Shown here piece by piece: positions 57,229-64,000 of a stretch of DNA of 64,000 nucleotides (positions are counted from its first letter, which is position 1; each line of letters starts with the position of its first letter). The position numbers and the translations under genes are program-made. The notes under the pieces were generated by a model. That model was not told where the DNA came from. It saw only the letters and a program-made list of their open reading frames with translations, and did not search any database. This DNA comes from Mycobacterium sp. SMC-2 (GTDB taxonomy: Bacteria > Actinomycetota > Actinomycetes > Mycobacteriales > Mycobacteriaceae), in NCBI RefSeq assembly GCF_025263485.1, contig NZ_CP079863.1:5270001-5334000 (forward strand), in the 5' to 3' direction.

Positions 57229-58343
57229 TGCGATCCTCCGACCCTGCCGCCCAACGTGCAGCCCGGGCACACCGGAATACCGTTGTACGGCCAGGGAGTC
57301 AGCGACCGGGGCAGCGGCGACGGGTAGCCAGGACCGCGGCTGGTGTCGAACGTGCGGAATCCCCAGAGGTAGTCGATGATCGGTTGGAAGAGTTGCGGGG
57401 CAAGGAAGTTGGGGACGAACGCCTGATAGGCGTACATGCTGGAGATGCCCTCACCGACGGTGATCTGGAATTTCTTGAGGCCCGGCAGCGCCTTGCTTAT
57501 GTTGTCGCGGTTCTTTTGCAGCATCGCGGTCACCGAATTCAGCCTCTGAAGCGTCGGTGCCAGTTTGCTTTCGTTGTCGTGTACCAATGCCGTCAGCTGT
57601 TTGGCCACCGCCGACGTGTTCGCCAGCAGGTCCACGATCTCTTGTCGCCGCGCCACCAGCACTTGCAGCAGCGAGTCGGAGTTCAGGATGAGTTTGTTGA
57701 CCTGTTGGCTGCGTTCGGAGAGGACCCCGGTGACGTCGCCGGCGCTCTTGAACAGCTCGCCCAGGTTCTTATTGCGGCTGTTGAGGCTGCGCGACAACCG
57801 GGTGAGTGCGTCGAAGGCCGGCCCCATTTGGGGCGCGATCTGGTCGAGCGTCGCCGACAGCGTGTCCAATGACTGGTTCAGCGCCGTGGTGTTCGTTCCG
57901 GCAGTGTCGGTCGTCAGGTCGCTGACCGCTTCCGTCAGTGAGTAGGGCGAAGACGTGCGCGAAACGGGGATGAGAGCCATCGGATGCATCGTGCCGCTGC
58001 CGGCGGACTCCAGCGCCAGCATCCGCTCGCCCAACAGCGTGCCGGTGCGGATGTGCGCGGAAGTCTCCGACCCGAGCAGGACGTTGCCCTTCATCACGAA
58101 CGTCACCAGCGCATCGCCGTGACGCAGCTTCACGTCCGACACCGTGCCGACCTTGACGCCCGACACGATCACGGGGTTGCCCGTCGCAAGGCCGCCGGCT
58201 TCGGTGAACAGCGCCTGGTACCTGACCATCGTCGCCCACGCGATGAACCGGTCGGGCGACAGGCCTACGAGGATGACCATCACCGCCAGAACCACGCCGA
58301 TGAGTCCGGCCTTGACGAGCCCAGTTCCGCGATACTTGAGCAT
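57225..58343 (-). CDS. mceC: Mce family protein MceC
   Basis: 372 residues from ATG 58343 (MLKYRGTGLVKAG), which shares its A with the mceB stop (TGATG). GTG 58358 would add five residues. N-terminal span, MCE domain with NPVIVSGVKVGTVSDVKL, helical repeats and a short C-terminus with PVCPGCTLGG. Lacks the Pro-rich extensions of D-F. Confidence 0.93.
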   Translation of the reverse strand: MLKYRGTGLVKAGLIGVVLAVMVILVGLSPDRFIAWATMVRYQALFTEAGGLATGNPVIVSGVKVGTVSDVKLRHGDALVTFVMKGNVLLGSETSAHIRTGTLLGERMLALESAGSGTMHPMALIPVSRTSSPYSLTEAVSDLTTDTAGTNTTALNQSLDTLSATLDQIAPQMGPAFDALTRLSRSLNSRNKNLGELFKSAGDVTGVLSERSQQVNKLILNSDSLLQVLVARRQEIVDLLANTSAVAKQLTALVHDNESKLAPTLQRLNSVTAMLQKNRDNISKALPGLKKFQITVGEGISSMYAYQAFVPNFLAPQLFQPIIDYLWGFRTFDTSRGPGYPSPLPRSLTPWPYNGIPVCPGCTLGGRVGGSQ

Positions 58344-59365
58344 CAGGGTTCCGTGCACCTTCCAGCATCTGACCTAAATATGGGGGCTTTGACGGTCCTG
58401 CCCTGAAGATCCGTGCCGCGGAGCTCCAACTGGCATAGGTAGTACGGGATGGTGGCACCGTTCGCGCCGAGTCGGACCAGCTTGCGGTAGTTTTTCGGCG
58501 CCTTGCCGATTGCGGCGTCGAGGCGGTCCTTGTCGTTATCGATAATCGGCGCCAGCCGATTCAACTGATCTATGGTGCCGGACAGCGGCGGCCGCGCGCT
58601 GCTCAGCAGATCCGCCAGCGATGCGGTTCCCCTGTCCAGGGCGTCGATGGCGGAGCCGATGGTGTTGCGGTCGTCCGACAGCCCGCTGACGAGCCGCTCG
58701 AGGCGATCGATTGCGCCGGAGAACTTGGTGCCGTCCTTGGAGATCGTGCCGATCACGATGTTGAGGTTGTCGATCAGTTGCTGCACGGTTTGATCGTTGT
58801 CGGCCAAGGCGTTTGAAAACGATGTCGTCTTGGCGAACAGCGACTCGAGAGTCCCGCCTTGCCCCTGGAAGACCTGCAGCAATCCTGCGGTCAGGGCGTT
58901 GACGTCACGCGCATTCAGGCCCTGGGTAACGGGTTTCAGACCGCCGAGCAGCAGATCGAGGTCGAGCGCCGGCGCGGTGCGGTTTACGGGAATCTGACCG
59001 CCGGCCGGCAGGCGCTTGGTCGGGCCCGGGCCATCGACGAGTTCGAGGTAGCGATCGCCCACCAAGTTCAGGTAGCGGACAGCCGCCCTGGTGCCCTCAG
59101 TGAGGACGACGCTGCGGTCGGCGTCGAACTTCACCACAACTTTCTTGTCCGGCTGCAGCGCAACGCTATTGACAGTGCCGACCCGGATACCGGCTACCCG
59201 CACCGACTGCCCCACCTTGAGACGCGACACGTCGGTGAACACCGCCGAATACCCCGTTGTCGCACCGGTCCGGTACTCGCCGAAGATGAAGAACAGGAAG
59301 GCGGTCAGTATCGCCATCACGACCGCAAAGATCGTGAACTTGATCAGCGTGGCACGCGTTCTCAT
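58343..59365 (-). CDS. mceB: Mce family protein MceB
   Basis: 340 residues from ATG 59365 (MRTRATLIKFTIFAVV), overlapping the mceA stop by four bases. N-terminal span, MCE domain with GQSVRVAGIRVGTVNSVAL, long helical region and C-terminal IPYYLCQLELRGTDL, typical of B subunits. The frame is open to 59548 inside mceA without support. Confidence 0.93.
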   Translation of the reverse strand: MRTRATLIKFTIFAVVMAILTAFLFFIFGEYRTGATTGYSAVFTDVSRLKVGQSVRVAGIRVGTVNSVALQPDKKVVVKFDADRSVVLTEGTRAAVRYLNLVGDRYLELVDGPGPTKRLPAGGQIPVNRTAPALDLDLLLGGLKPVTQGLNARDVNALTAGLLQVFQGQGGTLESLFAKTTSFSNALADNDQTVQQLIDNLNIVIGTISKDGTKFSGAIDRLERLVSGLSDDRNTIGSAIDALDRGTASLADLLSSARPPLSGTIDQLNRLAPIIDNDKDRLDAAIGKAPKNYRKLVRLGANGATIPYYLCQLELRGTDLQGRTVKAPIFRSDAGRCTEP

Positions 59366-60624
59366 CCGGGCATTCCAACCATGGCGGAGTTGCGTGGCGG
59401 GCCGGCGATCGGTCCGTACAACAGCTGTTTGAGGAGATCGGAGTTGATCAGCAGCTGCGGGTTTCCGTAGCCCACCGGGTTGGCACCGATATCGGCGATG
59501 AGTTGCTTCGGGTGCGTGTCGAACGGCAGGTTCGGCAGACCCATGCACTGGGGACCGCCCGTCGCCGCAACCTTGGGCAGGTTCGTCGGATACCGATAGC
59601 GTTCCCCGCCCCAGGTGAGGCTCGCCGAGATGTTGATGCTCGGTTCCGACAGCGGCGGACCGTGCGCGATGTTGAGCAGCCCGCCGAAACCGCAGGTGAA
59701 CACCTCGTGATACTCGTTGGTCAGATCGGTGGTCGGCACCAGCAGATGCAACACATTCGTCAGCGGTTGGCGGTTGGTCGACAAGACGTTGTTGCCGATG
59801 TCGGCCAAGCCGATCGCGCTGATCAGCAAGGCATCCAGGTTGCGCTGCTCATCGACGAGCGTCTTGCTGATCCGGGTCGCGTTCGCCGCGGTCTTCACCA
59901 GGTTCGGTGCCGCGTCGGCATAAGCGTTGGACACCACCGGTAAGACGGTGAGGTCGTGCCTGAATGCGGGAAGGCTCGGCTCCAGCCTGGCCAAAAAGGA
60001 ATCCAGGTCGCTCAGCGCCTGGCCGAGCTGTGGGCCCCGACCGCTGAACGCTTGTGCCAGCGCACCCAGTGACTCGTTGAGCTTCGGCGGGTCGATGGCC
60101 GACAGAACCGACACCAGTTGCTGGAACACCGTGTTGATCTCGACCATCACGTGCTGGCCCTGCAGCGTCTGCCCACCGCGTAGCCGCTTGGCCGAGGGTT
60201 GGTCGGGTTCGACCAGCAGCACCGACTTCGCGCCGAATACCGTCGACGACGCAATCTCGACGAGCACGTTGCTGGGAATGAAGCGCAACTGCGACGGGTC
60301 CATCGCCAAGTGAATGGCCGCTTGGCCGTCGGGCAGCGGTTCGACGGAGGCGACTTTACCCACCTGCACGCCGCGCATCTTGACCTTGGCATCCGGGTTC
60401 ATGACCAGGCCGGCTCGTTGCGAGATCACCGTCACCGGCACGGTTTCGGTGAACGAGCCCTGAAACAGACCCACTGCCACGGCGAAAATCAAGCCAATGA
60501 TGACGATGGTGATCAGTCCGAGCAGGGGTGGCAGGTAGTTCCGCCCGGCCGGTGGACGCGCGTGGCCGGTGCGCACGAGTTGGCCGGCGACCGCGCCGCG
60601 ACCCGCTGGCACACTCTGCGTCAC
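59362..60624 (-). CDS. mceA: Mce family protein MceA
   Basis: 420 residues from GTG 60624 behind a strong AGGAGGT. A basic N-terminus, one span (LPPLLGLITIVIIGLIFAV), MCE domain with DAKVKMRGVQVGKVASVEP and AKSVLLVEPDQPS, then the helical domain and a short tail. A subunits are the first MCE component after the permeases. 20-nt gap to yrbEB. Confidence 0.93.
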   Translation of the reverse strand: MTQSVPAGRGAVAGQLVRTGHARPPAGRNYLPPLLGLITIVIIGLIFAVAVGLFQGSFTETVPVTVISQRAGLVMNPDAKVKMRGVQVGKVASVEPLPDGQAAIHLAMDPSQLRFIPSNVLVEIASSTVFGAKSVLLVEPDQPSAKRLRGGQTLQGQHVMVEINTVFQQLVSVLSAIDPPKLNESLGALAQAFSGRGPQLGQALSDLDSFLARLEPSLPAFRHDLTVLPVVSNAYADAAPNLVKTAANATRISKTLVDEQRNLDALLISAIGLADIGNNVLSTNRQPLTNVLHLLVPTTDLTNEYHEVFTCGFGGLLNIAHGPPLSEPSINISASLTWGGERYRYPTNLPKVAATGGPQCMGLPNLPFDTHPKQLIADIGANPVGYGNPQLLINSDLLKQLLYGPIAGPPRNSAMVGMPG

Positions 60625-60644
60625 TGCCGTTCCACCTCCTGGAG

Positions 60645-61490
60645 CTAACCGGACAGGTTGAAGTTGCCGTTCGTACCGTAGATAGACAGCGAGACCAACA
60701 GCGTTACCGATACCACGACGATGAGCGAGGTGCGCACCGCGTTACCGGTCGCGTTGCCCACACCGGCAGGCCCCCCCGAAGCGAAATAGCCGTAATACGT
60801 GTGGATCAGCAGGATGGTGAGCGCCATCAAGATGGCCTGCAGGAACGACCACAACAAGTCGATCGGGTTCAGGAACGTGTTGAAGTAGTGCTGGTACAAA
60901 CCCTGCGACTGTCCGAGCAAGAACGTCGTGGTGAACTGACTGGCCACGAACGACAGGATGACGGCGATGCTGTACAACGGCGTGATGGCCAGCATTCCCG
61001 CCAAGATCCTGGTGCTCACCAAGTAGGCGACTGGCCGAATAGCCATGCTCTCCAACGCATCGACTTCCTCGTTGATCCGCATGGCGCCCAGCTGCGCGGT
61101 CACCCCGGCGCCGAACGTGGCCGCCAGACCGATCCCCGCGACCACCGGTGCCGCGATACGCACGTTGATGAACGCGGCCAGGAAGCCCGTCAGTGCCTCG
61201 ATGCCGATATTGCCCAGCGACGTGTAACCCTGAATCGCCAGTGTGCCGCCCGCCGCGAGCGTCAGAAACCCGACGATCACAACGGTTCCGCCGATCATCG
61301 CCAAAGTGCCCGCGCCCATGCTGATCTCGGCAACGAGTCGAACGACCTCGCGCGTGTAACGGGTAGCTGCGAAGGGCACTCCGGCGAGCGCTTTACCGTA
61401 GAACAGGGCGTGGTCGCCGATCCCGCCCAGCCAGGCGACCGGCCTCTCGAGTTCGCGGATCAATCGCGGATATGCCGCCCTCAGCGCCAT
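60645..61490 (-). CDS. yrbEB: MlaE-type permease YrbEB of the mce operon
   Basis: 281-residue integral membrane permease. It has the conserved amphipathic start (IGDHALFYGKALAGVPFAATRY, cut), the MlaE coupling region EEVDALESMAIRPVAYLVSTR, cut, and five to six membrane spans. Pairs with YrbEA to form the transmembrane channel energised by MceG, an ATPase encoded elsewhere in mycobacteria. 9 nt after yrbEA. Confidence 0.93.
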   Translation of the reverse strand: MALRAAYPRLIRELERPVAWLGGIGDHALFYGKALAGVPFAATRYTREVVRLVAEISMGAGTLAMIGGTVVIVGFLTLAAGGTLAIQGYTSLGNIGIEALTGFLAAFINVRIAAPVVAGIGLAATFGAGVTAQLGAMRINEEVDALESMAIRPVAYLVSTRILAGMLAITPLYSIAVILSFVASQFTTTFLLGQSQGLYQHYFNTFLNPIDLLWSFLQAILMALTILLIHTYYGYFASGGPAGVGNATGNAVRTSLIVVVSVTLLVSLSIYGTNGNFNLSG

Positions 61491-61499
61491 GCGCAGCCC

Positions 61500-62318
61500 C
61501 TACTTCGCCGTCATCTTGATGCCGATCGCGGTGACGACCACGTTGACCACAAACAGGGACATGAAGGCATAAACCACGGTTTCGTTCACCGCGTTGCCAA
61601 CGGCCTTGGCGCCCCCGCCGGTGATCGACAGGCCCCGATAGCAGGCGACCAAGCCCGCGATGAGGCCGAAAAGCGCTGCCTTGACGCACGAAATGATCAC
61701 CTCGGGCACGCCGGTGAGCAAGGTGATACCGGCGGCGAACGCGCCGGGATTGACGTCTTGCACAAACACCGAAAAGACGTAGCCGCCAAGTACGCCGATG
61801 ATGACGACGAGGCTGTTGAGCAAAAACGCGACCAATCCGGAAGCCAGCATGCGCGGTGTGACCAGCCGTTGCACCGGGTTGATGCCCAGCACCTCCATCG
61901 CGTCGATTTCTTCACGAATTGTTCGCGCCCCCAGGTCCGCACACATTGCCGTGGCACCCGCGCCGGCCACGATCAAAACCGTGACCAGCGGCCCGAGCTG
62001 GGTGACTGCACCGAACGCGGCACCCGCGCCGGACAGATCCGCCGCGCCCAGTTCGCGCAGGAGGATGTTGAGCGTGAAGCTGACAAGGACGGTGAATGGG
62101 ATCGCCACCAGCAGGGTGGGAGCCAGCGACACCCGCGCGACGAACCAGGACTGCTCCAAGAACTCCCGCCACTGGAAGGGCCGGCGGAACAGGAACTTGA
62201 CCGCGTCGGCCGACATTGCGAACAGAGCTCCGACGGCCTGCATCGCCCCCGACATGTCCCACTTCAGTTTCAGCTGCGGCAATCCCGCTGACCAGTGGTC
62301 TGCACCTCTAGTCGCCAT
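61500..62318 (-). CDS. yrbEA: MlaE-type permease YrbEA of the mce operon
   Basis: 272-residue permease paired with YrbEB. The conserved EEIDAMEVLGINPVQRLVTPRML, cut, is the MlaE coupling helix; about five spans follow ending VVNVVVTAIGIKMTAK. ATG 62318 lies inside the 3' end of a small upstream ORF (11-bp overlap); an internal ATG at 62255 is possible. Which numbered mce locus this is cannot be told from sequence alone. Confidence 0.92.
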   Translation of the reverse strand: MATRGADHWSAGLPQLKLKWDMSGAMQAVGALFAMSADAVKFLFRRPFQWREFLEQSWFVARVSLAPTLLVAIPFTVLVSFTLNILLRELGAADLSGAGAAFGAVTQLGPLVTVLIVAGAGATAMCADLGARTIREEIDAMEVLGINPVQRLVTPRMLASGLVAFLLNSLVVIIGVLGGYVFSVFVQDVNPGAFAAGITLLTGVPEVIISCVKAALFGLIAGLVACYRGLSITGGGAKAVGNAVNETVVYAFMSLFVVNVVVTAIGIKMTAK

Positions 62319-62574
62319 CGGCGGCGGCCCCTTCCCACGCTACGAGACCGACAGTCTTGTTGTTGCGCACCGGCTGCGGTAGATTCGGCTCAACCAACGG
62401 TCCGGAGTGGATGCTGCCGCCCACGAAATGCCTGGCGAACGGCCGGAATTCGGCGTCTATCGCCAGCATGGCGGCGCTTCCCATCCTCACGCCGGGACCT
62501 CCGTTCTGTTGCGTGAGTAGGCGCTTCAAAACGTGGAGCCGCGTGTCTTGAAGCGTCCGGCGATTATGACTCAT
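62308..62574 (-). CDS. Hypothetical 88-residue protein upstream of yrbEA
   Basis: ATG 62574 has GGAGG four bases upstream and overlaps the stop of a 37-codon ORF (ATGA). The stop lies 11 bp inside yrbEA, so translation may be coupled. N-terminus is basic and helical (HNRRTLQDTRLHVLKRLLTQ). G or C at third positions is lower than in neighbours, so real coding status is uncertain. No family recognised. Confidence 0.5.
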   Translation of the reverse strand: MSHNRRTLQDTRLHVLKRLLTQQNGGPGVRMGSAAMLAIDAEFRPFARHFVGGSIHSGPLVEPNLPQPVRNNKTVGLVAWEGAAADGD

Positions 62575-62684
62575 GCCGCCTCCGAGCGGAACGGAAACTG
62601 CATAACCGTTATCGGACAACCCATCAGCACGCCGCTCAGCCGCAGCGACCGAGTCGCAACGGACGCGACGGTCGGCTCAAACAT
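62571..62684 (-). CDS. Hypothetical 37-residue ORF, coupled leader of mce operon
   Basis: ATG 62684 follows GGAGGTGTCCTTG, a good ribosome-binding site. It starts MFEPTVASVATRSLRL and ends FPFRSEAA, the stop overlapping the next start by four bases. It begins 17 bp after the CoA-transferase stop. It could be a genuine small protein, a leader peptide, or the front of a frame-shifted gene continued by the 88-residue ORF. Confidence 0.4.
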   Translation of the reverse strand: MFEPTVASVATRSLRLSGVLMGCPITVMQFPFRSEAA

Positions 62685-62701
62685 CAAGGACACCTCCGGT
62701 C

Positions 62702-63907
62702 CTAAGTGACGGCGCCAGCCGTCTTGAGTTCGATGATGCGGTCCCAGTCGAGTCCGAGCTCCATCAAGATCTCGTCGGTCTGCTCGGCGAACCCGGGCGC
62801 CGGGCCCGTGTGTGGCGCCGCCACATTGAACTGGACCGGGTTGGCGACCAGGTCGAGCTCGCCCGCGTGCACCATGTACTCGTTCGCCCGAACCTGTGCA
62901 TCCTCGACGGCTTGCAGCGTGTCCTGCACGGGCGCCCACGGCCCCGCCAGCGTGGCGAAGCGCTCGCTCCACTCGGCAAGCGTGCGGGTCGCGATGGCCT
63001 TGGTCAGGAGCTCCACCGCGTCTGCCGTGTTGGCGGCGATCGATTCAACGGTCGCGAAGCGAGGATCGTCGGCCAGCTCCGGCAGGTCGACGTGGCGGCA
63101 CACGTCGGCCCAGAACTTGGTGGGCTGCATCATCACGAAGGAGATGTAGCGTCCGTCGGACGTCGTGTACAGGCCCACCAACGGGTTATTCGGGGCGCCG
63201 TGCACGCCGGGCGGCGGCGCTTCCAATCGCTGGCCCAAATGCTTTGTCAGCGCGACGGTGTGACCCATCGACCACAGCCCGCTGCCGAGCAGTGACACGT
63301 CGACGATGGACGGTTCGCCGGTGCGTTCCCGCTTGAGCAGGGCCGCCGCGATTCCCCCGGCAAGGTTGGTGCCGGAGATGGTGTCACCGTAGGCCGGACC
63401 GGGCGGCGCGATCATCCCCGGCATCCCCGCCGGGGTGATGGTCGCGGCGGTTCCGGCCCGGCACCAGAAGGCGGTCATGTCGTACCCGCCCTTCGTGGCC
63501 TCCTCGCCGCGCGGGCCGAGCGCGCTGCCGCGCGCGTAGATGATCGTCGGGTTCACCGCGCGGATGTCGTCGACGTCGATCCCGAACTTCTGGCGCGCGC
63601 CGGGTAAGAAGCTGGTCAGAAACACATCCGACCGGCGGGACAGCTCGTAGAGGACTTCCTTGCCCTCGGGCACCGACATGTCGAGTCCGATGCTGCGCTT
63701 GCCGCGGTTCGCGTGTTCGATGTTGGGATTCGGGTCGCCTTCGACGCGCAGCATGCCGGTCTGCCGCAGGCCGCGTTGTGGGTCGCCGGTCACCGCGTGC
63801 TCGACCTTGACGACGTCCGCGCCCCACTCGGCGAGCACGGCGCCCGCCGACGGGACGAACCCGTACATGGCGACTTCCAGGACCCGGATGCCCTCGAGTG
63901 GCCTCAC
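62702..63907 (-). CDS. CaiB/BaiF-family CoA transferase
   Basis: 401 residues. Family III CoA-transferase signatures: PLEGIRVLEVAMYGFVPSAG, cut, LAEWGADVVKVEH, NRGKRSIGLDMS and a central GYDMTAFWCRAG. The invariant catalytic Asp of true CoA transferases appears in the GGYD position; racemase relatives have HDINYL there instead, so transferase is favoured. GTG 63907 overlaps the upstream stop as GTGA. Same strand as the mce operon 82 bp or less downstream. Confidence 0.85.
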   Translation of the reverse strand: MRPLEGIRVLEVAMYGFVPSAGAVLAEWGADVVKVEHAVTGDPQRGLRQTGMLRVEGDPNPNIEHANRGKRSIGLDMSVPEGKEVLYELSRRSDVFLTSFLPGARQKFGIDVDDIRAVNPTIIYARGSALGPRGEEATKGGYDMTAFWCRAGTAATITPAGMPGMIAPPGPAYGDTISGTNLAGGIAAALLKRERTGEPSIVDVSLLGSGLWSMGHTVALTKHLGQRLEAPPPGVHGAPNNPLVGLYTTSDGRYISFVMMQPTKFWADVCRHVDLPELADDPRFATVESIAANTADAVELLTKAIATRTLAEWSERFATLAGPWAPVQDTLQAVEDAQVRANEYMVHAGELDLVANPVQFNVAAPHTGPAPGFAEQTDEILMELGLDWDRIIELKTAGAVT

Positions 63908-64000
63908 GCCGAGGCCCCCGCCGAGGCCGGCACCGCCGGAACCGCATAAGTCTTGCGTTCCAAGAACTCCTCCGGCCCGGCCACACCCATCTCGCGGCCC
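63904..64000 (-). CDS. C-terminal end of an unidentified protein (cut by window edge)
   Basis: The frame is open from 64000 to a TGA at 63904-63906 and encodes about 31 residues (GREMGVAGPEEFLERK, then an Ala/Pro/Val-rich tail). The GTGA overlap with the CoA-transferase gene shows they are co-translated. Too short to identify. Confidence 0.6.
   Translation of the reverse strand, partial: GREMGVAGPEEFLERKTYAVPAVPASAGASA

Noticed and set aside
60528..62291. 587-codon plus-strand open frame across yrbE genes
   Set aside because: Antisense to two clear MlaE permeases; composition (His, Arg, Gln, Asp rich) is typical of a reverse-frame artefact.

Overview
The window is high-GC actinobacterial DNA from a mycobacterium. 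The best guess is a slow-growing non-tuberculous species of the M. avium-complex type. The evidence is gene order: from position 1 to about 39,400 it follows the M. tuberculosis Rv0886-to-Rv0853c segment in inverted orientation. The species call, and all comparisons with M. tuberculosis, rest on remembered gene order and protein lengths, not on a search.

Conserved backbone (1-39424). In order: fprB and an AurF-like diiron protein; serC; sepH; a MarR/TrmH/membrane-protein operon; small membrane and SRPBCC proteins; a DUF3027 protein; an MFS transporter; fadE10; a cold-shock protein; moaA2-moaD2; rpfA behind a Crp-type site and a ydaO (c-di-AMP) riboswitch; moaE2-mog-moaC2; a helicase-associated protein and XPB helicase; fadB-fadA; dapC; an operon of three SRPBCC proteins and the racemase far; and pdc. 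Two blocks interrupt this order. The first (about 10785-12930) holds a DUF559 nuclease-like gene and a glutathione-S-transferase-like gene, each bordered by copies of a 49-bp palindromic element. The second (24465-30346) sits between XPB and fadB and holds a thiolase/OB-fold pair, two F420-type luciferase-like oxidoreductases, a flavin monooxygenase, an ABM protein and a methyltransferase.

Accessory region (39347-50515). This holds a Bfd-type ferredoxin, an acyl-CoA ligase, an amidohydrolase, an LpqH-like lipoprotein, an enoyl-CoA hydratase with a secreted MmpS-like protein, a TetR regulator divergent from a cytochrome P450, and a four-gene membrane operon. That operon encodes COX4-like and COX3/NorE-like subunits plus two paralogous polytopic proteins of unknown function. 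It is divergent from its own TetR gene across a near-ideal palindromic operator.

Mce region (50697-64000). A complete yrbEA-yrbEB-mceA-F lipid-import operon runs on the minus strand with mostly overlapping or abutting genes. Two Mce-associated membrane proteins and a secreted protein lie on the opposite strand and converge on it. Upstream of yrbEA are two tiny coupled ORFs and a CaiB-type CoA transferase. The overall theme is lipid or acyl-CoA uptake and catabolism, F420/flavin redox chemistry and molybdopterin synthesis.

No tRNA, rRNA, CRISPR array or recognisable transposase was seen. The only gene-free stretch over 300 bases is 17295-17728, the rpfA leader.
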